The position numbers and the translations under genes are program-made. The notes under the pieces are model-generated. The model had not been told where the DNA came from. It saw only the letters and a program-made list of their open reading frames with translations, and did no database searches. DNA of 64,000 nucleotides from Helichrysum umbraculigerum (lineage: Eukaryota > Streptophyta > Magnoliopsida > Asterales > Asteraceae): assembly GCA_949592205.1 (NCBI GenBank), contig CATIUR010000005.1, positions 88,776,777 to 88,840,776 of the forward strand. Direction: 5' to 3'. This document shows, piece after piece, positions 1 through 11,070 of this stretch. The number at the start of each line of letters is the position of its first letter. Position 1 is the first letter of the stretch.

Positions 1-121
1 AAAGTCTTAGCGGCAGTTAATTAATCATGTCGGTTTTTCCAAAAAAAGAACCGCCCTTTATTGTAACTGCTATCATCCGTTCAACATAATGAGCATAACA
101 GGGCCTTCTAAATTGTTTTGT

Positions 122-137
122 TATAATAATAATAATA

Positions 138-202
<65 letters not shown>
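122..202. repeat. (TAA)n microsatellite
   Basis: Near-perfect TAA trinucleotide run of about 80 bases with one interruption near its start. Confidence 0.95.
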
Positions 203-205
<3 letters not shown>

Positions 206-1604
206 TATACTTGATGTGTGATAGCATCATGCTAATGGTATACCCATTTTATCTATTTGTCTATCTGCATAACTTGAATTTTTTTTTTTACATGACAATA
301 ATAGGCGTTTTGTCATTCTGGGGTTTACTTAATTAATGATTCAATGGTCAATTTCTTTCAATAATTTAATTAGTTTAGGTTTAATAGTCAATTTGATTTT
401 GCTCGAACATTAGTAGTATGTTGACGAGGATTTTCAACAACACATATTTGTATCTGGATGCTTTGGAATGTGACTAACATATATCATGATTCAATGGTAT
501 ATGAGTTGGTATACATTATTAAGAATTAAAAATTTAAAAATAGTATTAATACAACTACGATCCTATAATGTTGAAGTATCTATTGTTATCTTTTCCTTTT
601 TCTATTTCTTTGTTTGATCATGCCTTTCCTTTGATAAATGTGATGATATTTCATATGTCACTCCTAAGTAATAATCGTCATTGAACGTGTTGTACCGAGT
701 AGCTTCTTTCAATTATGTTTCTTAGAATGCCATCATTCAATTCAAGCCCCTATCTACATATATGTTCCGCCTTTTAGTTTATTAGAAATCACCTATGGAT
801 TACAGGTTTTGAGTTTTGATTTCTAAGTCAAAGGATTGGGGTGGTAGTAGTTAATCGAGAAAAGTGTGTCGGGTTGATAACTGATGGTTGATGCAAACAA
901 GCATGGTTTTCTATAATTGCCAAGGAATATACAAGATTTAGGAGCTCAATTGTAAACAGAAGATTATTGGAGATTTAAGTATTACCATTTCATAATATTG
1001 TCACATGAAAATTAACTGAGACTAAAGGTTGGTTGCTTATTTGCTAATGAGCGGGTAATGAGTTGCCTTGCTTTGCCGATGGTATCTTATGCCTTGTGTT
1101 GTTTGATTTGGTTGTTTGCTTTCAGATTAGAAGCTTGATTGTACGGGCCACCAAAATAGTTGTATTCTAGACCATAGTCATTTACCTATTTACTTCAGCT
1201 CAATATTACCTTGAAGGTAGTCTACTAAAGTGGATCAAGAATCACAAAAGTGTTCTTCATCAAGTTGATAGTTGTCTGGGTTGTTTAAGAATGTTCATTC
1301 ATATTTTATTTTGGAAGTTATCCGGTAAGGTGATTTTTGTTGTATGTAATTCAATTTGAGGTTTCTGCTTCTTTTTTGGTCCTCCTCCATATTAAGGTTT
1401 TATTTGTACGTGTTTGTCATATGTTGCAACTATAACAATTGTTTATAGACAGTAGTACTCAATTTTAACCATTTGTCCATCCCGAACTTGAACCCTCACC
1501 ATCATGGTTAAGAGGGGGCCATGATGCCGCAAGGTCAATGGAGTATTCTCGAACAGTTGTTTTATATTGCGGTTTGTATTTATGTAAACAAAAGTACAAA
1601 GCTG

Positions 1605-1629
<25 letters not shown>
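1605..1629. repeat. poly-T run
   Basis: Uninterrupted run of 25 T. It lies about 50 bases before a Helitron-like 3' end. No flanking duplication that would mark a retroposed tail was found. Confidence 0.85.
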
Positions 1630-1635
<6 letters not shown>

Positions 1636-1680
1636 ACATAGACATAATACAAATCGAGACTTACATATAAAATCGTGCTT

Positions 1681-1710
1681 ACCCGGGGCACCGCCCGGGT
1701 ATTACACTAG
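1681..1710 (+). mobile_element. Helitron-like 3' terminus (plus strand)
   Basis: A perfect 7-bp stem (ACCCGGG / CCCGGGT, six-base loop) is followed by six bases and CTAG, then T. Helitrons end in a short GC-rich hairpin followed about 6-12 bases later by CTRR and insert at AT. The 5' TC end is not identifiable by eye, so the extent upstream is unknown. Confidence 0.6.
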
Positions 1711-2266
1711 TTAAGAATTGATTGAAAATATCATGTCTCTACCTTTCTTATCCTTTCGCTTCATATATAACAATGACATTTGGATTACCCGCTCGAAATC
1801 TGTCGAAAACTCGTCTCAAAGCTGATAAATTTTATTTGATCATAATTGCACAAAAAATATAAATGAAAGTGTAATTGATGCCTAATAGGTTATCAACTAT
1901 TGGAATCAACAATACAACACCTTTAATTTTACATCAGAACAACAGTCGGTTACATTTTAGATGACATTATAATTGTTAATAATTCGATTTTAGGATGTAG
2001 AATAAAGATCAAATTGAATAGAAGAAAATGTTACCTAAATAAAGGGATGGAAGTACCGATTGAATTGATAAATCGGATTGAATTCAGATCGATCGACATA
2101 TTGAGATTTTGAATTGAATTTATGTGTTTGATGTTGAAGGGGAAGTCGCTTGCTAGGGCAGAGATATGAAACATAAATAAATTATTATTAAAAATGTTAG
2201 CCTCTAATTGGTTAATTAAAATCAATTAGAGAATGATGACGTCAGAACGATTATTTGTATAGTTAC

Positions 2267-2294
2267 TTAGGTTATAAACCCGTGGTTACACGGG
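2267..2294 (-). mobile_element. Helitron-like 3' terminus (minus strand)
   Basis: Read on the minus strand: hairpin CCCGTG TAAC CACGGG, then TTTATAAC and CTAA. This fits the CTRR-terminated hairpin end of a Helitron. The body would extend to the right; its 5' end is not identified. Confidence 0.55.
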
Positions 2295-2950
2295 CTTTAT
2301 AAAAGAATTTTGTAGTTCAAATATAGGTAAAATTTGACATTGTCAATATGTAGTCATTAGTTACTTAAGCATTAATAATATTAACTAAAAAATTGTGTAA
2401 TTATATACTTCTTGGGATAGATAAATAAACATACTCTTATAATAAGTTCAAATGTAAGATTTTAGTTATAATGAAATATTCGATGGTATATAAGGAAATC
2501 ATAATATTTAGAGTTGAAAAACATTATGTGATAAAATTTCAATATAAATATTTTTGTAGAACTATCTTGTATAATACATTGTCATATTATTTGTTGGCCT
2601 ACCATTTTTGTCATAAATAATAAGCACATTCAAAACTATTACATATAACTTCCTGTATCTATATATGGGTCTTTACAAAAATAAATCGAAAGTCGCCCCA
2701 CGATTGTCCTTGGATTTTGTGTAATGTCATTAAGAAGAATACACTTATAGGAAAAAGTCTTCTATTAAACTTATAGGGAGCTTTAATTTATTTCTTTGAA
2801 CATTCGTTATCATGTTCATTATCATCATAGTTTTTAAACCCGTGTATACACAGATTTTAATGTAAACGATATGTATTCAATTAAAATATAAATCAATCAA
2901 ATGTGCACAACTATATTTAGAAGCACATAAAACTTTCTAACTCATTATTC

Positions 2951-3397
2951 CAAATATCTAACTTTTGAAACAAATCTACATACGACGTTTAGCACATATT
3001 GAATACACTTTTTAAGTCATCTTTCAACACGTTTAATTTTCTCAATCCTTATGTATTAATTTATTGGGATTAATCATAGTACTTAATAATTGATGTTGAT
3101 ATTATTGTAGCTTTTAAACCTGTGTATATTGGGGTTTTAATGTATACACATCAATAAGATTTATAACTTTGATATTAAGATTTAACGACGATTAGCTTGT
3201 GTATAAGGATCTTCTATTTCAAATATCCATCTTTTGAAACAAATCTACATACGATGTTTAACACATGTTGAATACACCGTTTAAGCCATCTTTCTAACAC
3301 GTTCAATTTCCTTAATGCTCATGTATTAATTTATTATCATTAATCATAACACTTAATAATTAACGTTGATATTATTGTAGCTATTAAACCTGTGTAT
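2951..3397. repeat. Tandem duplication, period about 269 bp
   Basis: The segment beginning AAATATCTAACTTTTGAAAC recurs 269 bases later with scattered substitutions. Both copies run into a Helitron-like hairpin remnant (TTAAACCTGTGTAT). Copy one is about 2951-3219; copy two is about 3220-3397. Confidence 0.8.
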
Positions 3398-4046
3398 TAT
3401 TAAAAACTATGCTTTTTGTTTCATATTCTTTAAGTAGGGGAAAAATGTTTGTACAATACACAGTGTTTGGTACTGTTATTAATAAACACATGGACTAATT
3501 AACTTTGATTACTGTAATAATTTGAAGGGATGAATTTAAAACTTTAATATTAAATATATCCTTTACAACACTAAATTTTATTTAATGTAGACATTACATA
3601 AGAGCTATGCCATCGGCATTCATCGGTTTCAACTGATGAAGCCATGGATTTCGTTACCCATTGGCACCACCATTTCTTCTGTTTCGTCACTTCCCACTTC
3701 TTCGGTTTAGCGACGTAACGAAATTTGTGTGGGGTGGGTCCCAACTTATATTTAATGTATTGTTATTTTTTGTTTATATGTAAATATAGGTATATTGGTA
3801 AATGTCACTAGTACATAAATGGATATTTATGGCGGTGAAAAAGGCCATCTGAAGCGGTGATTTAACCGCCCCTGATGCCGGCGCCACGAAAGCCTAAACA
3901 TCTTTTAAAGCGGTCAAACGACCGTTTCAAAAGGATAAATTTGAAACAGTTACTTTGCTTTAATAGAACGGTTGTTGGACAATAAATGAGGTGTTTGTTG
4001 GGCTAATGAACCGCTTCAAAAGTCAAACGAAAATTCAAAAGAATTT

Positions 4047-4172
4047 CACTTTTACCCCCAAAAGCATATATTCATTTTCAGTTTACCGCTAATCACCCAA
4101 ATATTCAATTCACTTTTAACCCAAAAGGCTAATATTCATTTTCAGTTTCCCGCTAATCACCCAAATATTCAT
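4047..4172. repeat. Two-copy tandem repeat inside the CACTA element
   Basis: A unit of about 65 bases carrying TCACTTTTA, TATTCATTTTCAGTTT and CGCTAATCACCCAAATATTC occurs twice in a row with small changes. Confidence 0.7.
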
Positions 4173-4979
4173 TAGTTTTATTTCAACTTCAAATTATATT
4201 TCAAATTCAAATTAATTTTCTTTCATGAAAAAAAAAATTAGATTCTTTTTCAACTTATATAAATATACATACACAATAACTTAAATGAAAAATACCAACC
4301 TGTTTTAATCGAACAAAAAAAATACATATCTTAAATAAACATACCAAATTACAATAAATCAAAAATACATAGATTTGAACATAGCAGTACTATATTACAA
4401 ATCCACAACCATATATTTATAAAGTAAAATTTCTTCAATTGCACTAGTGATACACTGCAACTCATCACCCTTTCGATCAGTAACCACTAGTCCACTCACT
4501 CATTTGTTTCTTGACGATCCTGCGAATGAAAATAATCACAATATAAATTATATATTATTTTTATGTTTATTATATGTGCATATACATAGAAGAAACATAT
4601 GCTCACCACAACAACCGATGAAGTACAACTAGATGTGAGCCATCATCACGGACGAGATCTGAACACAAATGTAGATATGTAAGAACACAGATCTAATGAA
4701 ACAAAACACAGATCTAAAAAAAAAATAAAATAATTCATAGTTTCTTTTAATCTTACATTAAATTATTGGTTTGCTGCCACCGTGACTTACTGTCATTCAT
4801 CATCGAAAACACTTCAATTTATTTTCTGTAGTGGAAAATAGCTAAAATAAATCTAGCTTGCTTCTGTAAGTTAGTGGGTGGGTGCTGGAGATAATATGTG
4901 TGTGGTGGAGAAGATATGTGTGTATGTTTATTTATAAGTAAAATGAGAAAAGAAGAGCGGTTATTTATTATTTTATAGC

Positions 4980-5690
4980 ACGGTTCTGAAACAACGTGCT
5001 ATATAATTCTTTTTGAAGCGGTTATAATTATTTTTGGAGCGGTTATAATTATTTTTGGAGCGTTATAAAAAACCTTTTATATAATTGTTTTTGGAGCGGT
5101 TATAATTATTTTTGGAGCGCTATAAAAAACTTTTGGAGCGGTTATAATTGTTTTTGGAGCGCTATAAAAAACCTTTTATATAATTGTTTTTGGAGCGGTT
5201 ATAATTGTTTTTGGAGCGCTGTAAAAAACTTTTGGAGAGGTTATAATTGTTTTTGGAGCGCTATAAAAAACTTTTGGAGCAGTTATAATTGTTTTTGGAG
5301 CGGTCCTTCTTATTTTATTGCGCGGTTCATGTGAACCGCGCTATTTTTGGAGCGGTTATATTTGTTTTTGGAGCGGTTATAATTGTTTTTGGAGCGCTTA
5401 TAATTGTTTTTAGAGCGCTATAAAATATTTTTTATATAATTATTTTTGGAGCGGTTATAATTGTTTTTGGAGCGGTCCTTCTTATTTTATAGCGCGGTTC
5501 ATGAGAACCGTGCTATTTTTGAAGCGGTTATAATTGTTTTGGAGCGGTTATAATTATTTTTGGAGCGCTATAAAATACTTTTTATATAATTGTTTTTGGA
5601 GAGGTTATAATTGTTTTTGGAGTGCTATAAAATACTTTTTATATAATTGTTTTTGGACCGGTTCTTTGTTATTTTATAGCGCGGTTCACT
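4980..5690. repeat. Subterminal minisatellite of the CACTA element
   Basis: About 700 bases built from a variable unit around TTTTTGGAGCGGTTATAATTG, alternating with GGAGCGCTATAAAA. It is interrupted by palindromic blocks in which GCGGTTC and GAACCGC face each other (for example near 5320 and 5500). These are probably expanded subterminal transposase-binding repeats; that role is inferred. Confidence 0.8.
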
Positions 5691-6387
5691 AACTTATTTT
5701 TTTACTTTGGAAATAACCGCTCCGTTTTATTCTATTTGAAACGGTTTTTTACTTAACCGCTCTAAAATTGCACTTTTTTGAAGCGGGTTGTTTTAAACCG
5801 CCACAAATAATGGTATTTTTTGAAGCGGTGTTTACTAAACCGCTATAAATATAAGTAATTAGAGCGGTTCTTTTTAAAACCGCTACAAGTAATGCCATTA
5901 AACCGTTTCAAAACAAATTTTGATTCTACGTTTTACTTTTTATAGCGGTTTTCACGTAAAACCACTATAACACTGCGCTCTAAATAGTCATTTTTGTACT
6001 AGTGTGTGGGGCCCAAATATTGAAGTGACGAAACTATGGTTGGCACCGTTGTATCTGTCTTTCATCAGTTTTGGATGTGCTGATGTGGCACAACTGACGA
6101 AAGAAGTGACGGAACCACGATTGGGAGTGGTCTAAGCTTTCCCTTTAGAATAGAACTACTTTGAAGATAGTAATGTCTACACTTATATGGTATTTAAAAT
6201 ACTATAGTATAAAAATGAAATAGCAACATAAAAAGGTATTATATTTACACCCCTTTATGCGTACGTATTGTCACGATAATTTTTTTTTTTTAATACAATT
6301 AAAATGTTAGAGTTGAGATCATTTGAGTATGATTTTGTCATTTTTTGTAGATTTTACAATTTACTAACAGATGTGTTAACGTGTTGT

Positions 6388-6429
6388 GTTTAGGGTTTAG
6401 GGTTTGGAGTTTAGGGGTTTAGGGTTTAG
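6388..6429 (+). repeat. Short interstitial telomere-like repeat
   Basis: Four or five imperfect copies of TTTAGGG, the usual plant telomere unit, within AT-rich DNA. Confidence 0.75.
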
Positions 6430-7034
6430 TAAGTAATAAGATAAATAATGTTAATTATATTTTGTTATTATCATTTATATATAATATATTTTATGGGCAT
6501 TGATATTTCCACCATAAAAAATGATAGATCCATCATTAAATACAACTATTTATACATATATTACAACTGTTTACCGCATAGTTTTGGTAGAACTATCATT
6601 TTGTTGATGGAAATATCATTTACGATTTATGATACTCCTATTTGATTTGATCTCATAAGTAGGATTTTATAGAAATATACGTGAATAATGCTGCCACTTT
6701 GTTTAGATCCACGAATGGTTAACGTATTTCAGGATTCATTTTTTTAATCAAAGATAATTGAGTTTAATTATTAAAATAGATTTTCTAATAAATGACCGAC
6801 CTCATAATTTGATTCTGATTCAATTACGTAGGGGATTTAAATTTAATGAATTAATAATTTTTATTTATTTAATTTTTGAAGTAGAATTTTTAGGTGATAT
6901 AATGTATTTGATTGGTTAATTGAAAAATTGATGAAATAGAAGCATGTGATTGGTTAATAGATCTCAATTTTGACACAAATTTTCATAGGACAAGTTTTCT
7001 TTTATTAATATTTATATTATTAGATTACTATATA

Positions 7035-7063
7035 CCAGATTATAAACCCGTGTATATACACGG
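7035..7063 (-). mobile_element. Helitron-like 3' terminus (minus strand)
   Basis: On the minus strand: CCGTGTATATACACGG hairpin, then GTTTATAAT, then CTGG followed by T. This meets the CTRR rule. The other end was not found. Confidence 0.55.
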
Positions 7064-7683
7064 CTTGCATTAAAAAGATTAGTTTGTTACATATACAGAT
7101 CCTAAAAAATTCATGTTTTTTCATACCTATCTAATCACACGGTTTCTCATCCGGGGTTTTTTTAATGTATTTTTTAACCAATAAATGCTTTAATCTTACC
7201 AAATTTTCAATTAAATAATCAAATGTATTGATTTGCCCAAAATCTATCTTTCGTAATAAAAAAAAACCCCTTAATTTACCTATAAAATACTTAGTTTAAT
7301 CTTAGTAAGATATAAGATAAGATTGATATTTAATCTAGTTATCGAATAATAGAACTTTCATTCGAAATTTCAAAATTTGATCAAGTAAACAACCGACTTA
7401 AGCAACTCACTCAAAATTATTTTTAATTATTTTATTATTTGTTCATATTTCTATAATTAGACTTTTTAGAGAGTTAACAATAACATATAATTAATAGTTT
7501 GATATGATTGGTTAATCGAAAATAAATAAATTTGAGACATTTGATTGGTTAATAGATCTAACCCTATTTAAACAAAATTAAAATTTGACATTCAAATGAA
7601 AATATCTCATGGACACCGAAACGTTTCCCAGAGGGAAACTATCACTCCACATAATTATCTGTTATAAAATACACTTGACGAGG

Positions 7684-8285
7684 ACTTCTACAAAATGTAA
7701 AATGGAGTTTGACAAAATCTGTTATTTCAACTATTTAGCTTTTTAAACTTTCCTTAGATACCTTCTATCTTATTTTTATTATTTTACTAATTATTAGTAT
7801 TATGATTATTTTTATTGTTAACTTTTTCTCTTTACTTGGGAAAACATAGTTATATTTAACTTTTATTATTCTTTTTATGAAATTTCTCTCATTATAAAAT
7901 TCTTACAATGAATAAAGGAGTTTGACAAAACCCGTTGGACGATTCTAATTGATAAGGATCACATCATCAAAGCCACTAACTTCTACGAAATGTAAAACGG
8001 AGTTTGACAAAACTTGTTATTTCAACTGTTCATCTTTTTAAACTTTCCTTAGATACCTTCTATCTTATTGTTATTATTTTACTAAGTATTAGTATTATGA
8101 TTATTTTTACTATTAACTTTTTCTCTTTACTTGGGAAAACATAGTTATAATTAACTTTTATTATTCTTTTTATAAAATTTATCTCATTATAATATGCTCT
8201 TTAACTAAACTTATTTGTACGATGAATAAAAGGAGTGTGTTGGACGATTTTAATTAGTAAGGATCACATCATCAAAGCCACTATT
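7684..8285. repeat. Tandem duplication, period about 295 bp
   Basis: The block beginning ACTTCTACAAAATGTAAAA recurs as ACTTCTACGAAATGTAAAA 295 bases later. Shared landmarks include CTTTCCTTAGATACCTTC and CACATCATCAAAGCCACTA. Substitutions and small indels separate the copies, so the duplication is not recent. Confidence 0.85.
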
Positions 8286-9005
8286 TCCAGTTTTAAACCG
8301 GTGTATACATAATGGATGTAAAGTAAAAGATATCTATTTATATATAGATTTTATTTTAATATATAGGTTTTAGAATAACTATTATTTAAAAATTTAGTTT
8401 ATAATATTAAAGTAATAAGAAAAGGATATAATTAAATTATTTGTTAGTGATTATCTTCCTCTTTAATCTATCTATCTATTCATATATATAAAACAAAGAT
8501 TTATTTTGCTTATTTGTCATCTTTTTAATCTTATATGATGACATGTCTAAAATATAGTTAATCCTAAATTATCCTTCAATATCTAGGCATGCCATGTTGC
8601 TTTCCAATTTTATTAATTTAAATATTAATTTATTTTATTTTAATAAGGGTTAATAATAGTTTAATCCTCACACTTTTATTTTTAACTAGGTATGTTTTGC
8701 ATTGATTAACACAAGAGTTAAGTAAATCCGTTGTCTCATTGTCGTTATCTCATTGAGTTTATTTTATTAACGATCGAATTTCATCCATGATCAATTATAT
8801 GTAGATATTTCACGAGTTAAACACATTGGTGGATTGAAATGTTGAGTTGAGACAACAATGTTAGAAACTATTACATATGTAATATGTAGCTTATATTAAA
8901 GTTGTATAGCATTTGGACTTTTAATATTTTACGTTAGCATTTGTAAAAACGTGTACTATTTGTTTCTCATGTTGTTACTCACAAAAACTTTGAAGTTTTT
9001 ATTCG

Positions 9006-11058
9006 TATAACACCCCCTTTCAATATCACAATATTATATTATGTTTCACGGAAGCGTATACATACAATACATATTTCATTAAAACTTGGTTTGAAATTTT
9101 CACAAACATTTATACAACCTGTTTAACTACTAATCCAAACACAGTTAATTTATCTAGAAACCGGGGCATTATATATTACAAACATTGTTTATAACGAACT
9201 TGATCAGAGTTGCAAGTTTCAAACATTTCCAGCATCAAAACATCCCTTCCTGACTACCCACATAATAAACATAACCTACAGGAAGTAAATTGAGGTATTA
9301 GCACGAAGCTAAGTGAATGAATAATCAACTACAATTCAGTTTAGGTAGCAATCTGTTCACAATCAATAATGTAACAAATATCGTCAAGAGGAACGGTGGT
9401 TCCTAAGGACCCTGTGCCGGGTGGCCCCATCAGAACACTTAAATCAACTGTAGGCCAAAACAGTGATTAACCGCTAACCTATTGCTAATCTTCATCAACA
9501 CATGTACGCAACCCTGTGTTGACCAACAATAGCAATCAGGTCCAACCGACAATCTAGTTGACCTCTGGATTCTTCATTCAAGCGCACATGCTAGTCAAAC
9601 AACCAATCCAATGGCATATCATTTCAAACTTGACATTCTATCAATAGTAGTCCTATAATTACTGATTGAAATCAAACTTACACAACCAAACCAAACTGTA
9701 AGTTTCAAATCCACTCACCTGATTGTCTCGATTCACTTACTCAGCTGTCTTATCTCGCTGAGTTCTCTGAAGATCTGAGAATCAACAATCAGATATAAAT
9801 TAGAAATCAGAATCATCAATACATAACATTAGGAGCTTAATACAATTAACATTACAATCACAAGTTCCTAATCACATATAATGAATCACAACATAGCTAT
9901 TATCATGTACTACTACCAACTCATCAATGTTATAACATATAGCAATCAATCAACATTGAATAAGTCAAGTAAAGATGCAAGGTTGGACAACCAAACAAGC
10001 CGCCGGCTGGGGGTTCAGACCCGCCGGCTTCCACATACTACCCGCCGGTTCATAGGTCTAGACGCCGGGTAAATTACATTTTGAGTGATCAGAACCAAAT
10101 TGCGTTTTAAAGCCTATTTTAGCCGCCGGATTGACCAAGGAACAACCGGGTTTGGGATCAACCCGCCGGCTTGGGTACTCGACCCGCTGGCCCCCTTGGA
10201 TTTACCACGAAGCCGTCGGCTTCACTAAACAAGCCGCCGGCTTGTTCATCTTTTACAGCAGCAGCAGCAGCAGAGGTTTAAAACTCTGCACGAACCAAAC
10301 CTTACAAAATCCAAACTTTGGCATGCTAACTAACTTAGGCAACATTTCTATACCACAAAAACATCATATGGCAGCAAGTTTATATTAAACAACATCAATT
10401 AACATGAAATAATTCCACTTTTGATTATAATCATGAAACCCACTTAGCTCATTCAAGAACTTCAATTCATTTATGCAAACTATAGAGATCTGTTTACCAA
10501 CATCTTATAGCATCATATGAAACTCAACAATTCAATCGATTCCTCAATTTCATGCATAAGCTAACTTCATTTTATCAAGTTCTTAAGGAATATAATAACA
10601 CTTATAAAAGAGAAGAACAAGATGATTATGATGATAAGCTATCTAAGATCAAGATCAAAATCAATGCTTGAATTGGATTCAATTTTATTGGTTTTGTATT
10701 TCTTAGTTTTTAGGTTATAGAGATGTTAGGGTTTTTTGTTTAGAGTGAAAGAAAAACTTTCCTTTTTAGGAAAGTTAAATAGGTCGACTCTTCACCTTTG
10801 CACCGACCCGTATTCACTTAAAACTAGTCCCCTTTCAATCTATTGCCTGGAACCTAAAAATCATTTGCGAGAAACTTATTTTATTCTACCATAAACTATA
10901 GTAAATTACATCAATCAACAATTTATTATCCACAATAAGTTCTGAAACTTATTTACCTAAGTTTCTCAGATAAACAATTAATAACGAATAATTTCTAAAA
11001 TAATCAAATACATCAATTTAAAATTAGAAATTACCAGACCGCTACGAAGGATGTCACA
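9006..11058 (-). repeat. Element 1 3' LTR
   Basis: 2053 bp direct repeat of 18158-20217. It contains a cluster of GCCGGC motifs at about 9998-10242 and an imperfect CAG run at 10257-10272. It ends in GGATGTCACA next to the polypurine tract. Confidence 0.93.
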
Positions 11059-11060
11059 AA

Positions 11061-11070
11061 TCTCCCCTCT
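11061..11070 (-). other. Element 1 polypurine tract
   Basis: Minus strand AGAGGGGAGA, ending two bases before the 3' LTR and abutting the TAA stop of the polyprotein. This is where plus-strand DNA synthesis is primed in LTR retrotransposons. Confidence 0.8.

Larger units (their letters stand above)
1..1680. other. AT-rich intergenic DNA, no gene seen
   Basis: No open reading frame with protein character, no splice-consistent exon series and no RNA gene is visible. It contains a (TAA)n microsatellite and a poly-T run, listed separately. Confidence 0.6.
1711..3598. other. AT-rich intergenic DNA with degenerate Helitron ends
   Basis: No gene seen. Besides the hairpin end at 2267-2294, three diverged hairpins with the core AAACCYGTGTAT occur near 2835, 3115 and 3385, the last two inside a tandem duplication. 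Confidence 0.5.
3806..6004. mobile_element. Non-autonomous CACTA (En/Spm-type) transposon
   Basis: It starts CACTAGTAC and ends GTACTAGTG, a perfect 9-bp terminal inverted repeat. It is flanked by the 3-bp duplication TGT (3803-3805 and 6005-6007). Both ends are loaded with AGCGGT/ACCGCT subterminal motifs in direct and inverted orientation, as is typical of CACTA elements, where the transposase binds such repeats. At 2199 bp it has no transposase reading frame, so it must be mobilised in trans. The insertion point matches an empty related copy of the host MITE near 56997-56999. Confidence 0.88.
3602..6132. mobile_element. PIF/Harbinger-like MITE split by a CACTA element
   Basis: The two pieces (3602-3805 and about 6008-6132) together make a roughly 330 bp MITE. 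It is flanked by TAA at 3599-3601 and 6133-6135, the 3-bp duplication typical of PIF/Harbinger. The right end read inward begins GACCACTCCCAATCG; the left end begins GAGCTATGCCATCGG, so the terminal inverted repeats are imperfect. A related uninterrupted copy lies at about 56800-57130, and a MITE with a similar end (GACTCCTCCCAAC) lies at 43038. Confidence 0.6.
6136..9000. other. AT-rich intergenic DNA, no gene seen
   Basis: No credible coding exon. It holds a telomere-like run, a Helitron-like end and a 295-bp tandem duplication, listed separately. A degenerate Helitron-like hairpin (AAACCGGTGTATAC) lies near 8295. Confidence 0.55.

Noticed and set aside
9881..10388. Small plus-strand ORFs in the element 1 LTR
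   Set aside because: They arise from the GCCGGC motif cluster, are antisense to the element and have no conserved protein character.
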